Shown piece by piece: positions 7,753 to 17,614 of a stretch of DNA of 64,000 bases (the stretch's first letter is position 1; each line of letters starts with the position of its first letter). The notes beneath the pieces were generated by a model. The model was given only the letters and a program-made list of their open reading frames with translations. It searched no databases and was not told where the DNA came from. Both the position numbers and the translations under genes were made by a program. Source of the DNA: Virgisporangium ochraceum (GTDB lineage Bacteria; Actinomycetota; Actinomycetes; Mycobacteriales; Micromonosporaceae); the NCBI RefSeq assembly GCF_016863655.1, contig NZ_BOPH01000023.1, positions 1-64,000 on the forward strand, read 5' to 3'.

Positions 7753-8604
7753 ATGGCCAGGGTCGCGATCGTCACCGGTGCGTCCGCCGGCATCGGCGCG
7801 GCCACGAGCCGCCGCCTGCACGGGCTCGGTTTCCGCGTCTACGCGGTCGCCCGGCGGGTCGACCGGATGGCCCCGCTCGCCGAGCTCGGCGTCAGCACCG
7901 TCCGCGTCGACGTCACCGACGGTGCCGACCTGGCGGCGCTGGTCGACCGGGTCGTCGCGGAGACGGGACGCATCGACGTCCTGGTGAACAACGCCGGGTA
8001 CGGCTCGTTCGGCGCGCTGGAGGACGTGCCGATGGACGAGGCCAGGCGGCAGTTCGAGGTCAACGTCTTCGGCGCGGCCCGGCTGTGCCAGCTGGTGCTC
8101 CCCCACCTGCGGGCGCAGGGATCCGGGCGCATCATCAACGTCTCCTCGGTCGGCGCGCGGATGTACCAGCCGCTCGGCGGGTGGTACCACGCGACGAAGT
8201 ACGCCCTGGAAGGGCTCAGCGACTGCCTCCGCGTCGAGCTGAAGCCGCTCGGCATCCACGTGGTCATGATCCAGCCGGGTGGGGTCGCGACCGAGTTCCC
8301 GCGGGTCGCCGGCGAGCGGCTGCTCGCCACCTCCGGCGACGGCGCGTACGCCGGCTACGCCCGCCGGTACGCGGTGTCGCTCGCCTCGGAGACCGCGGCC
8401 CTGTCGGAGCCGTCGGTGGTCGCGCGGACGATCGGCCGGGCCGCGACGGCACGGCGTCCGCGCACCCGCTACGCGGTCGGGCGCGGCGCGAAGGCGGCGC
8501 TGCTGGTGCGCTGGCTCCTGCCGGACCGGGTCTACGACCGCGTGCTGGTGGGCATGTTCACGGCGCTGGCCGACCTGGCGGCCCGGAAGGCCCGGCACCG
8601 GTAG
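7753..8604 (+). CDS. Short-chain dehydrogenase/reductase
   Basis: A 283-residue classical SDR. The Rossmann motif TGASAGIG lies at 8-15, NNAG at 79-82, the catalytic Ser at 131-132 (NVSS), and the Tyr145-x3-Lys149 pair in WYHATKYALEG. The IQPGGVATEF segment follows. The C-terminal extension from about residue 185 is typical of the oxidoreductases annotated as 17-beta-HSD-like or retinol dehydrogenase-like, but the substrate cannot be assigned. It stands alone on the plus strand with a hairpin on each side. ATG at 7753 has weak upstream complementarity. Confidence 0.9.
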   Translation: MARVAIVTGASAGIGAATSRRLHGLGFRVYAVARRVDRMAPLAELGVSTVRVDVTDGADLAALVDRVVAETGRIDVLVNNAGYGSFGALEDVPMDEARRQFEVNVFGAARLCQLVLPHLRAQGSGRIINVSSVGARMYQPLGGWYHATKYALEGLSDCLRVELKPLGIHVVMIQPGGVATEFPRVAGERLLATSGDGAYAGYARRYAVSLASETAALSEPSVVARTIGRAATARRPRTRYAVGRGAKAALLVRWLLPDRVYDRVLVGMFTALADLAARKARHR

Positions 8605-8608
8605 GAGC

Positions 8609-8631
8609 CCGGGCGTGCGGCGCGTGCCCGG
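8609..8631 (+). terminator. Hairpin after the SDR gene
   Basis: CCGGGC and GCCCGG form a 6-bp stem with an 11-base loop directly after the SDR stop codon. No T-tract. Confidence 0.3.
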
Positions 8632-8682
8632 ACACCGGTAATTGACGGGCGTGGGTGCGGCGGGGCGGATACATTGCCGGGC

Positions 8683-9345
8683 GTGAGCAGGATCGCGTCG
8701 GTCAACCTGGCGGTACCCGAGCCGAACCCGGCCAAGCGCGTGGGGGTCACCGGTATCAACAAGCAGCCGGTCGACCGCCTGGTCACCGTCCGCGCGCCCG
8801 GTCCCAGGACGGTGGGACTGCACAGCGGCCTCGTCGGCGACCAGATCTTCGACATCGAGCACCACGGCGGCGACGACCAGGCCGTGTACGCCTACGCGCG
8901 CGAGGACTACGACTGGTGGCAGTCGCGGCTCAACCGTCCGCTCGCCAACGGCCTGTTCGGCGAGAACCTCACCACCGAGGGCGTCGACGTCAACGGCGCG
9001 GTCATCGGCGAGCGCTGGCGCATCGGTCCGCGGCTGGTGCTGCAGCCGACGTTCGGCCGCATCCCGTGCGCCACGTTCCAGCACAAGATGGGCGAGCCCC
9101 GGTGGACGAAGACGTTCACCCGGATGAACCGCCCGGGCGCCTACCTGCGCGTGCTCGAGGAGGGTGAGGTGCTGGCCGGCGACACCGTCACCGTCGAGGA
9201 CCGGCCGGCGCACGGCGTCACGATCGCGCGGGCGTTCCACGCGTTCATGACCGAGCCCGACCTCATTCCCGCCCTGCTCGACCTCGACGGGCTGCCCGAC
9301 GACCTGCGCGAGAGCCTCACCGAGCGGCTACCCCGTCAGCCGTAG
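8683..9345 (+). CDS. MOSC domain-containing protein
   Basis: A 220-residue YiiM-like MOSC protein, a family of molybdenum-cofactor sulfurase C-terminal domains that handle sulfur transfer or N-hydroxylated substrate reduction. The conserved GLVGDQIFDIEHHGGDDQAVY block, the FGENLTTEG block, and the cofactor-region Cys in RIPCATFQ are all present. GTG 8683 was preferred because the family starts just before the SVNLAVP strand; an in-frame TTG at 8674 is possible and has a slightly better upstream GGCGGA. The end is 2 bp from the convergent ABC ATPase. Confidence 0.85.
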   Translation: MSRIASVNLAVPEPNPAKRVGVTGINKQPVDRLVTVRAPGPRTVGLHSGLVGDQIFDIEHHGGDDQAVYAYAREDYDWWQSRLNRPLANGLFGENLTTEGVDVNGAVIGERWRIGPRLVLQPTFGRIPCATFQHKMGEPRWTKTFTRMNRPGAYLRVLEEGEVLAGDTVTVEDRPAHGVTIARAFHAFMTEPDLIPALLDLDGLPDDLRESLTERLPRQP

Positions 9346-9347
9346 CC

Positions 9348-10061
<714 letters not shown>

Positions 10062-10063
10062 CG

Positions 10064-12901
10064 TCACTCCTCGGCCAGGAGACGCGCGGCCGGCAGGCGG
10101 CGCAGCAGTACGGTCGGAACGATCGCGGCGACGCCCGCGACCAGCACGCCGACGGCGGCGGTGCCGACCGCGACGGCGACCAGCCGGTACGGCACGTCGC
10201 CGACCAGCCAGGCGGCCGCGGCGAGCCCGGCACCGGCGCCGGTCACCGCGCCGAGCAGGCCCAGCAGCCCGCCCTCGTAGGCGATGAGCCGTACGAGCGC
10301 GGCGTCGGTCCACCCGGTCGCGCGCAGCGTGGCCAGCTCGGCGGCGCGGTCGCGGACGTTGAGGTACATCACGTCGGCGACGGCGACGACGCCCAGCAGC
10401 ACCGTCGCGCCGGCGGCGAGCCGGTCGACGCCCCGCACGGTCACCGAGACGGCGTCGCCGAGCAGCGTGCCGACGACCGTGCCGTGGAACGCGATGGTGA
10501 CGGCGGCGAGCACGGTCAGCGCGGCGACCCCGATCGCCAGCGCGCCGGCGCCGAGCACGGTGCGCCCCGGCACGCGGGTCAGGTTGACCACGCTCAGCCC
10601 GAACACGCCGCGGGCGTGCCGGCGCCGGCGGGAGGTTCCGCGCACCGGCCGCAGCGCCGCCGCGGGATGGGTCCGCGCGGCGCCGACGGCCGGAACCAGG
10701 CCGGCGACGAGCGCCAGGGCGAGGGCGACCGGGACCGCGACCGCGGCCCGCCCGGCCGGCACCCGGATGTCGAGCACCGCGGCGAGCGGTAGGGACAGGC
10801 CCACCGCGGCGAGCCCGGCGACGGTGCCGATCACCGCCACCTCGCCGAGGACCGACGCGGCGATGCGCCGGGCCGGCCAGCCCAGGCAGGACAGCACCGC
10901 CAGCTCGGTGCGTCTGTCACGCACGGCGGCGCTCACCGCGTTGCCGAGGAACAGCGCGCACACGACGAGCACCAGCGCGAACAGGGTCAGGCTCTTGCGG
11001 TCGACGGCCCGCACGATCCGGCTGGCCACGCCGATCGACGACCACCCCTCGCCGACCCGCAGCTCCGGCCGGCCGAACGCGCCCGCGGCCAGCTCGACGG
11101 TCTGCGGCTCGGGCGACGAGCCGAGCGTGATGTCGACGTCGAGGCCGGTGCGCCGGGCGATCTCCTCGGCGGCGGCCCGCACCCGCTCGGCGTTGACCTC
11201 GCTGAACCCGTCGACGCCGGCGACCTTGACCCGGATCGCGCTGATCGGTGCGGCCGCCCGGTCCGGGTACCGGTCGAACAGCGCCGGCACGACGTCGAGG
11301 TTGGTCAGCAGCAGCGGCGGCGGGGAGAGGTAGCCGCCCGGGTTGCCGCCGGGCAGCAGGGGCTGGTCGCCGAGGGCCGCGCGGCTGGCCGGGTCGGCGC
11401 CCGTGACCGCCGGCGGCTCGTAGGTCTCCAGGGGCACGCGGGAGACGTCGCTGAACCCGGTGAGCTTCTCCGGGTCGAAGAGGCCGACGGGCCGCCAGCT
11501 GCGGAAAGCGCCGCCGGACGCGGGGTCGACGAGCTCGACCCGGGTCAGCGGGCGGAACCACTGGTCGGCGGCCAGCCACGGCTGGGGCAGGCCGGCGAAG
11601 CGGCCCGCGCCGAAGACGTCCGGGGCCCGCGGAACGGTCGTGGCGCGGAGGGTGCCGTCGGGCAGCCGCTCGTACGAGACCGGGCCGGGCTGCACGACCG
11701 TCTCGAGCAGTTCGCCGCTCAGCGCGTCGGCGGCCATGCGCCGGTCCATCGACTCGCGGTACCGGTCGTTGACGTCGCCGCGCCACTCACCGGCGGGCGT
11801 GCCCGCCGACGCGGTGAGCGCGGTGCGTACCGCGTCCGACGACAGGCCGGAGACCTGCGGCGATGCCAGCCGCGACAACCGGGTGGCGGCCTTCAGGTCG
11901 ACGTAGGCCCGGCTGCTCGCGACCGCTGGAAAGATGCGCTGCGCGGTGATGTTCGCCGTCGTCGGGGTGTCGGTGGGCCGGTCGGCGCCGGTGAGCGCGC
12001 GCCCGGCCACGGTGGCGCCACGCAGGCCGACGAGCCGCTCCTCCGAGTCCGGGTCGACGGCGGCGAGCAGGAACGGCACCGTGGCGAACGCCCGCACGAC
12101 GAGCCGGTCGACCGGTCGGCCGAGGGGCGCACCGGGCCCGCTGCGGCTGCCCGTCTCGAAGCGCCCGTCGGGGCGCAGGTGGACGGTGTACCACCATGGC
12201 CGCTCGAGGTCGGACCGCGTCTGACCCGCCCGCAGGTCGCCGGCCGACTGGTCGGTCGGGCACACCGGCACCGTGGTGCCGTCGGGCAGCACCTCCCGGT
12301 CGGGGTACGGGAACAGCCCGCCGCCGCAGTCGAAGGGCGGGTACTCGCGGCCGTCGGTGTACCGCCCGGGTCGGTCCGGCGAAGGCTCGAAGGAGGGGTA
12401 GATCACGCTGTTCTTCGTCACGTACACCCAGCCGGGCGCGGCATCCGCGCGGGACAGGCCACGCTCGGCCTCGTAGGTGGTGTCGACGCGGATGACCTGC
12501 CGGTCGAGGCTACGGTCGACCGCGTCGGTGACGTCGACGGGCACGTGCAGGCTCATCGTCGAGTAGCCGATCATCGCGATCGGTGCCGCCACGCCGACCC
12601 CGGGCACGTCGCGGACCTTCGCCCAGTCGTCGAACGTGAGCCCGCCGAACTGGCCCGACAGGTAGTTGGGCCGCACCAGGCGCTGCCGCGCCTCCAGGGG
12701 TGTGCGGGCGCCCTTCGGCCGGACCAGGATGTCGTACGCGGCGCGGGTCTCCCGCCCGACCGAGCCGGTGACCTCGAGCCGGGACGTGTCGGTGGCACCG
12801 GTGAGCACGACGAAGCCGGTGGTCGCCACCAGCACCCCCGCCAGCAGCGCCACCGACCTGCCGAGCCGGCCCCGCAGGTACCGCCAGATGAACCGGACCA
12901 C
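10064..12901 (-). CDS. FtsX-family ABC transporter permease
   Basis: A 945-residue membrane protein. One N-terminal transmembrane helix (about 12-32, GRSVALLAGVLVATTGFVVL) is followed by a very large extracytoplasmic domain to about residue 620. Then come two FtsX-type helix bundles (about 625-740 and 775-940) with the usual ELAVLSCLGW and ELATLRATGW signatures. This is the MacB-like layout used for exporting lipophilic compounds or peptides, or for signalling across the membrane. GTG 12901 is chosen: a GGGGAGGGG ribosome binding site precedes it and the first helix starts right after. A longer frame would run into the regulator operator. Substrate unknown. Confidence 0.88.
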   Translation of the reverse strand: MVRFIWRYLRGRLGRSVALLAGVLVATTGFVVLTGATDTSRLEVTGSVGRETRAAYDILVRPKGARTPLEARQRLVRPNYLSGQFGGLTFDDWAKVRDVPGVGVAAPIAMIGYSTMSLHVPVDVTDAVDRSLDRQVIRVDTTYEAERGLSRADAAPGWVYVTKNSVIYPSFEPSPDRPGRYTDGREYPPFDCGGGLFPYPDREVLPDGTTVPVCPTDQSAGDLRAGQTRSDLERPWWYTVHLRPDGRFETGSRSGPGAPLGRPVDRLVVRAFATVPFLLAAVDPDSEERLVGLRGATVAGRALTGADRPTDTPTTANITAQRIFPAVASSRAYVDLKAATRLSRLASPQVSGLSSDAVRTALTASAGTPAGEWRGDVNDRYRESMDRRMAADALSGELLETVVQPGPVSYERLPDGTLRATTVPRAPDVFGAGRFAGLPQPWLAADQWFRPLTRVELVDPASGGAFRSWRPVGLFDPEKLTGFSDVSRVPLETYEPPAVTGADPASRAALGDQPLLPGGNPGGYLSPPPLLLTNLDVVPALFDRYPDRAAAPISAIRVKVAGVDGFSEVNAERVRAAAEEIARRTGLDVDITLGSSPEPQTVELAAGAFGRPELRVGEGWSSIGVASRIVRAVDRKSLTLFALVLVVCALFLGNAVSAAVRDRRTELAVLSCLGWPARRIAASVLGEVAVIGTVAGLAAVGLSLPLAAVLDIRVPAGRAAVAVPVALALALVAGLVPAVGAARTHPAAALRPVRGTSRRRRHARGVFGLSVVNLTRVPGRTVLGAGALAIGVAALTVLAAVTIAFHGTVVGTLLGDAVSVTVRGVDRLAAGATVLLGVVAVADVMYLNVRDRAAELATLRATGWTDAALVRLIAYEGGLLGLLGAVTGAGAGLAAAAWLVGDVPYRLVAVAVGTAAVGVLVAGVAAIVPTVLLRRLPAARLLAEE

Positions 12902-12945
12902 CGCTCGACCCCTCCCCCGATCGCCGCTCCACACTCTGCGCGATA

Positions 12946-12958
12946 CATTGTCACAATG
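12946..12958. promoter_or_regulatory. Palindrome, likely PadR operator
   Basis: CATTGTCACAATG is a perfect inverted repeat apart from its centre. It is AT-rich in a very GC-rich region and lies between the divergent FtsX permease and PadR regulator. The spacing suits repression of both promoters. Confidence 0.5.
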
Positions 12959-12983
12959 CAAGCGGCAGACGGTGACCGGTGAG

Positions 12984-13592
12984 ATGCCGATCCAGCACGC
13001 GGTCCTGGCGCTCCTGGCGGCCGGCCCCAGCTACGGCTACGAACTGAAGGGCGCGTTCGAGGCGGCGGTCGGCCCGCAGTGGGGCACGCTCAACATCGGT
13101 CACCTGTACCAGGTGCTCGACCGGCTCTCCCGCGACGGTCACGTGGTGTCCAAGCGCCACGCCCAGCAGGTCAGGCCCGACCGCGTGGTGTACGCGATCA
13201 CGGACACCGGGCGGGCCGAGCTGTCGCGGTGGCTCGACACGCCGAGCCCGCGCGGCAGCGGCTTCCGCGACGACTTCTTCCTCAAGGTCACCGCCGCCGC
13301 CCGGTCGGGCTCGGCCGACACGGTGCGCGCGGTGCTGGGTCACCAGCGCGGGCTGCTGCTGCGGGAGCTGCGCAACCTGCAGACGCTGCGGCGGGAGCAG
13401 TCCGACCCGGTGGTGGCGCTGCTGCTGTCGGCCGCCGCCCGCCACGTCGAGGCCGACCTGCTGTTCATCGAGGACGCCGACGGCGCCCTGCTGCGCGACG
13501 GCGGCGCGGCGCTGGAGGAGCTGCGCGTCGCGCCGCCGTCCGGTGAGCGACCCGGTGACGGTCCCGGCGACGAGGTCCGGGACGCGTCGTGA
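12984..13592 (+). CDS. PadR-family transcriptional regulator
   Basis: A 202-residue regulator. The PadR winged helix covers residues 1-85 (MPIQHAVLALLAAGPSYGYE, NIGHLYQVLDRLSRDG, the wing at RPDRVVYAITDTG), followed by the dimerising alpha-helical C-terminal domain. PadR proteins commonly sit beside ABC exporters and release their operator on binding the exported drug. ATG 12984 is used; GTG 12972 in the same frame is possible. The stop overlaps a GTG of the next frame, but the next gene probably starts further down. Confidence 0.88.
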   Translation: MPIQHAVLALLAAGPSYGYELKGAFEAAVGPQWGTLNIGHLYQVLDRLSRDGHVVSKRHAQQVRPDRVVYAITDTGRAELSRWLDTPSPRGSGFRDDFFLKVTAAARSGSADTVRAVLGHQRGLLLRELRNLQTLRREQSDPVVALLLSAAARHVEADLLFIEDADGALLRDGGAALEELRVAPPSGERPGDGPGDEVRDAS

Positions 13593-13645
13593 ACCGGTCA
13601 CCAGCCCGCACGCCGCGCCGGAACGTGGCTGGAAGGATGGCGGCC

Positions 13646-14521
13646 ATGACCTCAGCGACGGATGTGGACGGACGGTTGACGCTTCGCGACGGGCGCACGC
13701 TCGCCTGGCACGAGTGGGGGGTGCCCGACGGGATCCCGGTGCTGCGGCTGCAGGGCACGCCCGGCTCCCGGTTCGCCCGCTACCCGCGGCCCGAGGTCTG
13801 GGAGCGGCTCGGGGTGCGGGTCGTCATGGCCGACCGGCCCGGGTACGGCGCCTCGACCCGGCTGCCCGGCCGCGGTCTCGCCGACGTCGCCGACGACCTG
13901 GCCGAACTGCTCGACCACCTCGGCCTCGACCGGGTGCCGGTCGCCGGTGGCAGCGGCGGCGGTCCGCACGTGCTCGCGATGTGCGCCCGGCACCCGGAGC
14001 GGGTGAGCGCCGCGACGGTGGTCGTCGGCGCCGCGCCGCTGACCGACGACGACCTGCCGTCGCTGATCGGGCTGAACGCCGACGCGCACCGGCGCATGCG
14101 CGACGGCGGCTGGGACGCGCTGTTCCCGCTGCTGCGCGACGTCCGGGAGAAGATCCTCGCCGACCCGCTCGGCGGATTCCGCGACGCGCTGCGGGACGCC
14201 CCGCCCACCGACCAGGCGGTGATGAGCGACCCCACCTGGCAGCTGACGCTGGAGCAGAACCTGGCCGAGGCCCTGCGGCCCGGCGCGGAGGGCTGGTGCG
14301 ACGAGGCGCTCGCGATGTTCGAGTGGGACATCGCGCCGGAGGACGTGACCAGCCACATCGTCTGGTACCACTCCCGCCACGATGCCAACGCGCCGTTGCA
14401 GGCCGCCCGACGGGTGGTCGACCGGCTCCCGTCGGCCGACCTGCACGTGTGGGAGGGCGGTCACTTCGAGACGTATCACCGCGAGGAGGAGCTGATGCGC
14501 GACCTGCTCGCCCGCGCCTGA
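13646..14521 (+). CDS. Alpha/beta hydrolase
   Basis: A 291-residue alpha/beta-hydrolase-fold protein. The oxyanion region is LQGTPGSRFA, the nucleophile elbow GGSGGGPH carries the Ser, the acid is in SRHDANAP and the His is in EGGHFETY. The lid region (about 150-225) is typical of the family that includes proline iminopeptidase-like and haloalkane dehalogenase-like enzymes; the substrate is unknown. ATG 13646 has GGAAGGA 8 bases upstream. The 3' end overlaps the convergent membrane-protein gene by 46 bp. Confidence 0.85.
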   Translation: MTSATDVDGRLTLRDGRTLAWHEWGVPDGIPVLRLQGTPGSRFARYPRPEVWERLGVRVVMADRPGYGASTRLPGRGLADVADDLAELLDHLGLDRVPVAGGSGGGPHVLAMCARHPERVSAATVVVGAAPLTDDDLPSLIGLNADAHRRMRDGGWDALFPLLRDVREKILADPLGGFRDALRDAPPTDQAVMSDPTWQLTLEQNLAEALRPGAEGWCDEALAMFEWDIAPEDVTSHIVWYHSRHDANAPLQAARRVVDRLPSADLHVWEGGHFETYHREEELMRDLLARA

Positions 14522-15183
14522 CCGGACCGCCGGAACAGCGCCCCGCCCGGCCGCCGCGCGGTCGCCAGCGCGGCCACGGCGACCGCGGTCACCAGCAGGA
14601 CCGTCCAGCGGTCGTGTGCCGCCGCCCAGGCCGGGGAGCCGACCTGCGCCATCAGCGCGAGCCGGTCCGGGAGCAGCAGCGCGCCGATCAGCAGGAGCAG
14701 CGCGGCCGGTGCCGCCACCGGCCCGGTCACCCCGCGGGCGGAGCCGCGCCACAGGCACACCGCCGCCGCGACGCCGACCGCGGCGAACGTCGCGGCCTCC
14801 AGGGTGAGGTCGCCGCGCGGCAGCGCGTCGCCGACGCCGTCCGCGGCGCCGGCGACCGTGACGCCGAGCGTCGCCGCCCACCACAGCGCGGCGGCCGCAC
14901 CGGCCCACAGGGCACGCACGGCGGTGACGACCGTGGCCGACGTCGGTGCCGTGACCGTGCTCGGCTTCGCCGGGTCGTCGAACAGGAACACGATCCCGAC
15001 GCCGAGGCACGCCGCCGCGACCCGGAGCAGCCCGACCAGGTCGCCCGGCTGGAGGTCCACCGACATGAGCGACGGGACGCCGGGGATCGCGAACCCGACG
15101 GCGGCGGCGATGCCGAACGGCAGCCAGCGGGCGGCCCGCAGCAACGGGACGGCCAGCAGCCCGGCGACGGTCAGGACGCGCAC
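14476..15183 (-). CDS. Membrane protein, last gene of the ECF-sigma/ABC operon
   Basis: A 235-residue polytopic protein with about six hydrophobic helices and no clear family motif. It starts with GTG 15183 overlapping the stop of the ABC permease by 13 bp, which indicates translational coupling and a role as a second membrane component of the same transporter. The helix-rich sequence contains a basic tail (RRPGGALFRRSGQ). It could be an ABC-2-type permease half, but this is inferred from position only. Confidence 0.65.
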   Translation of the reverse strand: MRVLTVAGLLAVPLLRAARWLPFGIAAAVGFAIPGVPSLMSVDLQPGDLVGLLRVAAACLGVGIVFLFDDPAKPSTVTAPTSATVVTAVRALWAGAAAALWWAATLGVTVAGAADGVGDALPRGDLTLEAATFAAVGVAAAVCLWRGSARGVTGPVAAPAALLLLIGALLLPDRLALMAQVGSPAWAAAHDRWTVLLVTAVAVAALATARRPGGALFRRSGQARASRSRISSSSR

Positions 15184-16751
15184 CCGGCGTGCCTCTCCTC
15201 GACGGGCGGCAGCGGCGCGGCGGGCACGCCGAGGAGGGCGGCGAACCGGTCGACGCCGACGGCCGGGTCCGTCAGTTCGGCCCAGTGCCGCCGCACGAGC
15301 GCGGTGCTCCCGGCCACCGGCCTGTCCAGCAGGGCCAGCCCGGACGCCGCGTCGGTGTCGGGAACGCTGAGCTGGATCCCGGAGAGCACCGGGTCCGACA
15401 GCGTCAACGCGCCCCAGCTCAGCTCGTCGGCCTCGCGCAGGCCGGCGGCGAGACGCCCGCCCGCCTGCCCGACCAGCCAGACGACCAGCGCGCCCCGGGC
15501 GCCGCAGACGAGCCCGTCGCCGTTGTCGGGGTCGGCGCCGGTGACGAGCCGGTAGGCCACCGCGGCGGCGAGCGCGGCGGCGGCCCGCGCCGACCAGTCC
15601 GTGCCGACCGCGACGGCGCCGGGCTGCCCGGCGGCGGTGTCGTCGGCGTCGCGACGCGCGGCGGCGGCCTGCCGCTCCTCCAGCGTGCTGGTGCCCGCGA
15701 GCCACGAGCCGTCGGCCGGGATGCGCTGCCGCACGGCGAGCGGCGGACCGGCGACCGCGGGCATCGGGCCCCGCACCGCGGCGACCACGTCGGCCCACTC
15801 GTCGATCCACGGGGTGAAGTCGTCGAACGCGCAGTACGTCGCGCCGTCGACGGTGCGGCAGGTGTGCAGCGGCGCCGGGGCGTCCACGGCGGCGGCACGG
15901 GCCCGCACCACGTCGGCCCGTTCGGGGAGCTGCGCCGCGACCCCGCCGGCGGCCAGCGCCGCGGCGAGCCCGGCGGCGACGTACGTCGCACTCCCCCGCG
16001 CGCCCGTGCGCACCAGCGCGCCGAGGGCGACCAGCAGGGTCAGCCCCACGAGGTAGGCCAGGTGACCGGCGGACGGCCGGTCGACCAGCACGTCGGGCAG
16101 CGCGTGCGGCGGGTAGCGGACCTGCAGCGGAACCAGCGCCATCATCGCGCGGCCCGGCTCCGAGGCGACGCCACCGACCACTGTGGACACCAGGACGGCG
16201 AGCACACCGACCGGTGCGACGACGACGCTGCGGACGAGCGTCGCCAGCAGCACCCCGACGGAACCGAGCAGCAGCACCAGAACGGGGCTGATGAGGACCT
16301 CGGCCCAGTGCGGGCGGCCGACCGAGCCCGGCAGCGCCGCGGACACGCCGAGCCGCAGCAGCACCAGCACGGCCGCCAGGGCACCGGTCGGCAGCAGGGC
16401 GAGCAGCAGCCCGCCGGTCCGCCGCGCGCGCGTCAGCGTGAGCACGCCGAAGAACTCGTCGACGTGGTGGCGGTGGCCGCGCAACGCGACGAGGTTGGCC
16501 GCGACCATCGCGGCGCTGCCGAACAGCAGGAGCACGAGGAACTGCAGTTCCAGCGCGTCGTCGCGCAGGGTCGGGTGGCGGTCGGCGCCATTGGCGAGGA
16601 AGAACACCCACGGCCCGAGGAACAGCACCGCCGCGACGACGAGGAGCGGGTGGCGCACCAGCCGGACGGACTCGACCCGGGCGAGCGCGAGCATCGCGCG
16701 GCGGTGGTCGACGGGCGGCGGTGGCGCCGGCCGCTCCAGGAGTGCGGTCAC
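15171..16751 (-). CDS. ABC-2-like transporter permease with large extracytoplasmic insert
   Basis: A 526-residue membrane protein. About six transmembrane helices occupy the first 300 residues, arranged like ABC-2 permeases (RHPLLVVAAVLFLGPW, DEFFGVLTLTRARRTGGLLLA). A soluble domain of about 220 residues follows, with Cys in LHTCRTVDGATYC and a hydrophobic segment around GALVVWLVGQ. GTG 16751 overlaps the ATPase stop (GTGA). The protein is the likely partner of the adjacent ATPase. What it moves is unknown. Confidence 0.75.
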   Translation of the reverse strand: MTALLERPAPPPPVDHRRAMLALARVESVRLVRHPLLVVAAVLFLGPWVFFLANGADRHPTLRDDALELQFLVLLLFGSAAMVAANLVALRGHRHHVDEFFGVLTLTRARRTGGLLLALLPTGALAAVLVLLRLGVSAALPGSVGRPHWAEVLISPVLVLLLGSVGVLLATLVRSVVVAPVGVLAVLVSTVVGGVASEPGRAMMALVPLQVRYPPHALPDVLVDRPSAGHLAYLVGLTLLVALGALVRTGARGSATYVAAGLAAALAAGGVAAQLPERADVVRARAAAVDAPAPLHTCRTVDGATYCAFDDFTPWIDEWADVVAAVRGPMPAVAGPPLAVRQRIPADGSWLAGTSTLEERQAAAARRDADDTAAGQPGAVAVGTDWSARAAAALAAAVAYRLVTGADPDNGDGLVCGARGALVVWLVGQAGGRLAAGLREADELSWGALTLSDPVLSGIQLSVPDTDAASGLALLDRPVAGSTALVRRHWAELTDPAVGVDRFAALLGVPAAPLPPVEERHAGCAS

Positions 16752-17614
16752 CGGTCCCCCTGGAGGCCGACGAGCGTGAGGTAACCGTCCTCTATGGACG
16801 GTTCGATCAGGTCGGCGCCGGGCGGCGGGTCGCCGACGTTACGGAACAGCCCGCTGCCGGTGCGCCACGACGCGAGCGCGGCTGTCTCGCGGGTGCCGCT
16901 CGTCCACACCCTTCCGGCCGCCAGCGCGGCCAGGTCGGTGGGTGTGCCGGTGAAGCGCACGCCGCCGTGGTCGAGCACGATGACCTCGCGGCACAACGAC
17001 ATCACGTCCTCGGTCTGGTGGGTCGACAGCAGCACCGCCCTGCTCTCCCCCAGGTCGGCGAACAGCTCCCGGAACCGCAGGCGCTGCTCGGGATCCAGAC
17101 CGACGGTCGGCTCGTCGAACACCAGTAGATCGGGGTCGCCGACGAGGGCGGCGGCCAGCGCGACGCGTTGGCGCATACCGCCCGACAGGGTGCGGATCCG
17201 TTTGCCGCGCCGGTCACCCAGGCCGACCGCGTCGAGCACCCGGCGGACCTCGGCGTGGCGGGCGCGCCGGTCGGTGAGCTCCTTGAGGATCGCGACGTAG
17301 TCGACGAACTCGAACGCCGTGAACAGCGGGTGGAAGCCGGGATCCTGTGGCAGGTAACCGATCCGGCGCCGGGCGGCGAGCCGGCCGGGCCCGGTCCGCG
17401 GGTCGTGGCCGTGGATCGACAGCTCGCCGGCGTCGGGGTTGATCGCGGTCGCGACGATGCGCAGCAGCGTGGTCTTGCCCGCGCCGTTGGGGCCGAGCAG
17501 CCCGGTGACACCGGTGTCGAGCGTGAACGACACGCCGTCCAGCGCCGTCGTCCGGCCGTACCGCAGGGTGAGGTTGCTCGCCCTGAGCGCGACGGTGGTC
17601 GCGGTTGTCGTCAT
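16748..17614 (-). CDS. ABC transporter ATP-binding protein (ABC-2/DrrA type)
   Basis: A 288-residue ATPase: Walker A GPNGAGKTT, Q-loop YLPQDPGFHP, signature LSGGMRQR, Walker B LLVFDEPTVGLDP and switch His in STHQTEDV. The C-terminal extension is typical of ABC-2 exporters and of ATPases serving lantibiotic-type transporters. It begins inside the stop codon of the anti-sigma gene (ATGA) with AAGGAG upstream, so it is under the control of the sigma factor. Confidence 0.9.
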   Translation of the reverse strand: MTTTATTVALRASNLTLRYGRTTALDGVSFTLDTGVTGLLGPNGAGKTTLLRIVATAINPDAGELSIHGHDPRTGPGRLAARRRIGYLPQDPGFHPLFTAFEFVDYVAILKELTDRRARHAEVRRVLDAVGLGDRRGKRIRTLSGGMRQRVALAAALVGDPDLLVFDEPTVGLDPEQRLRFRELFADLGESRAVLLSTHQTEDVMSLCREVIVLDHGGVRFTGTPTDLAALAAGRVWTSGTRETAALASWRTGSGLFRNVGDPPPGADLIEPSIEDGYLTLVGLQGDR

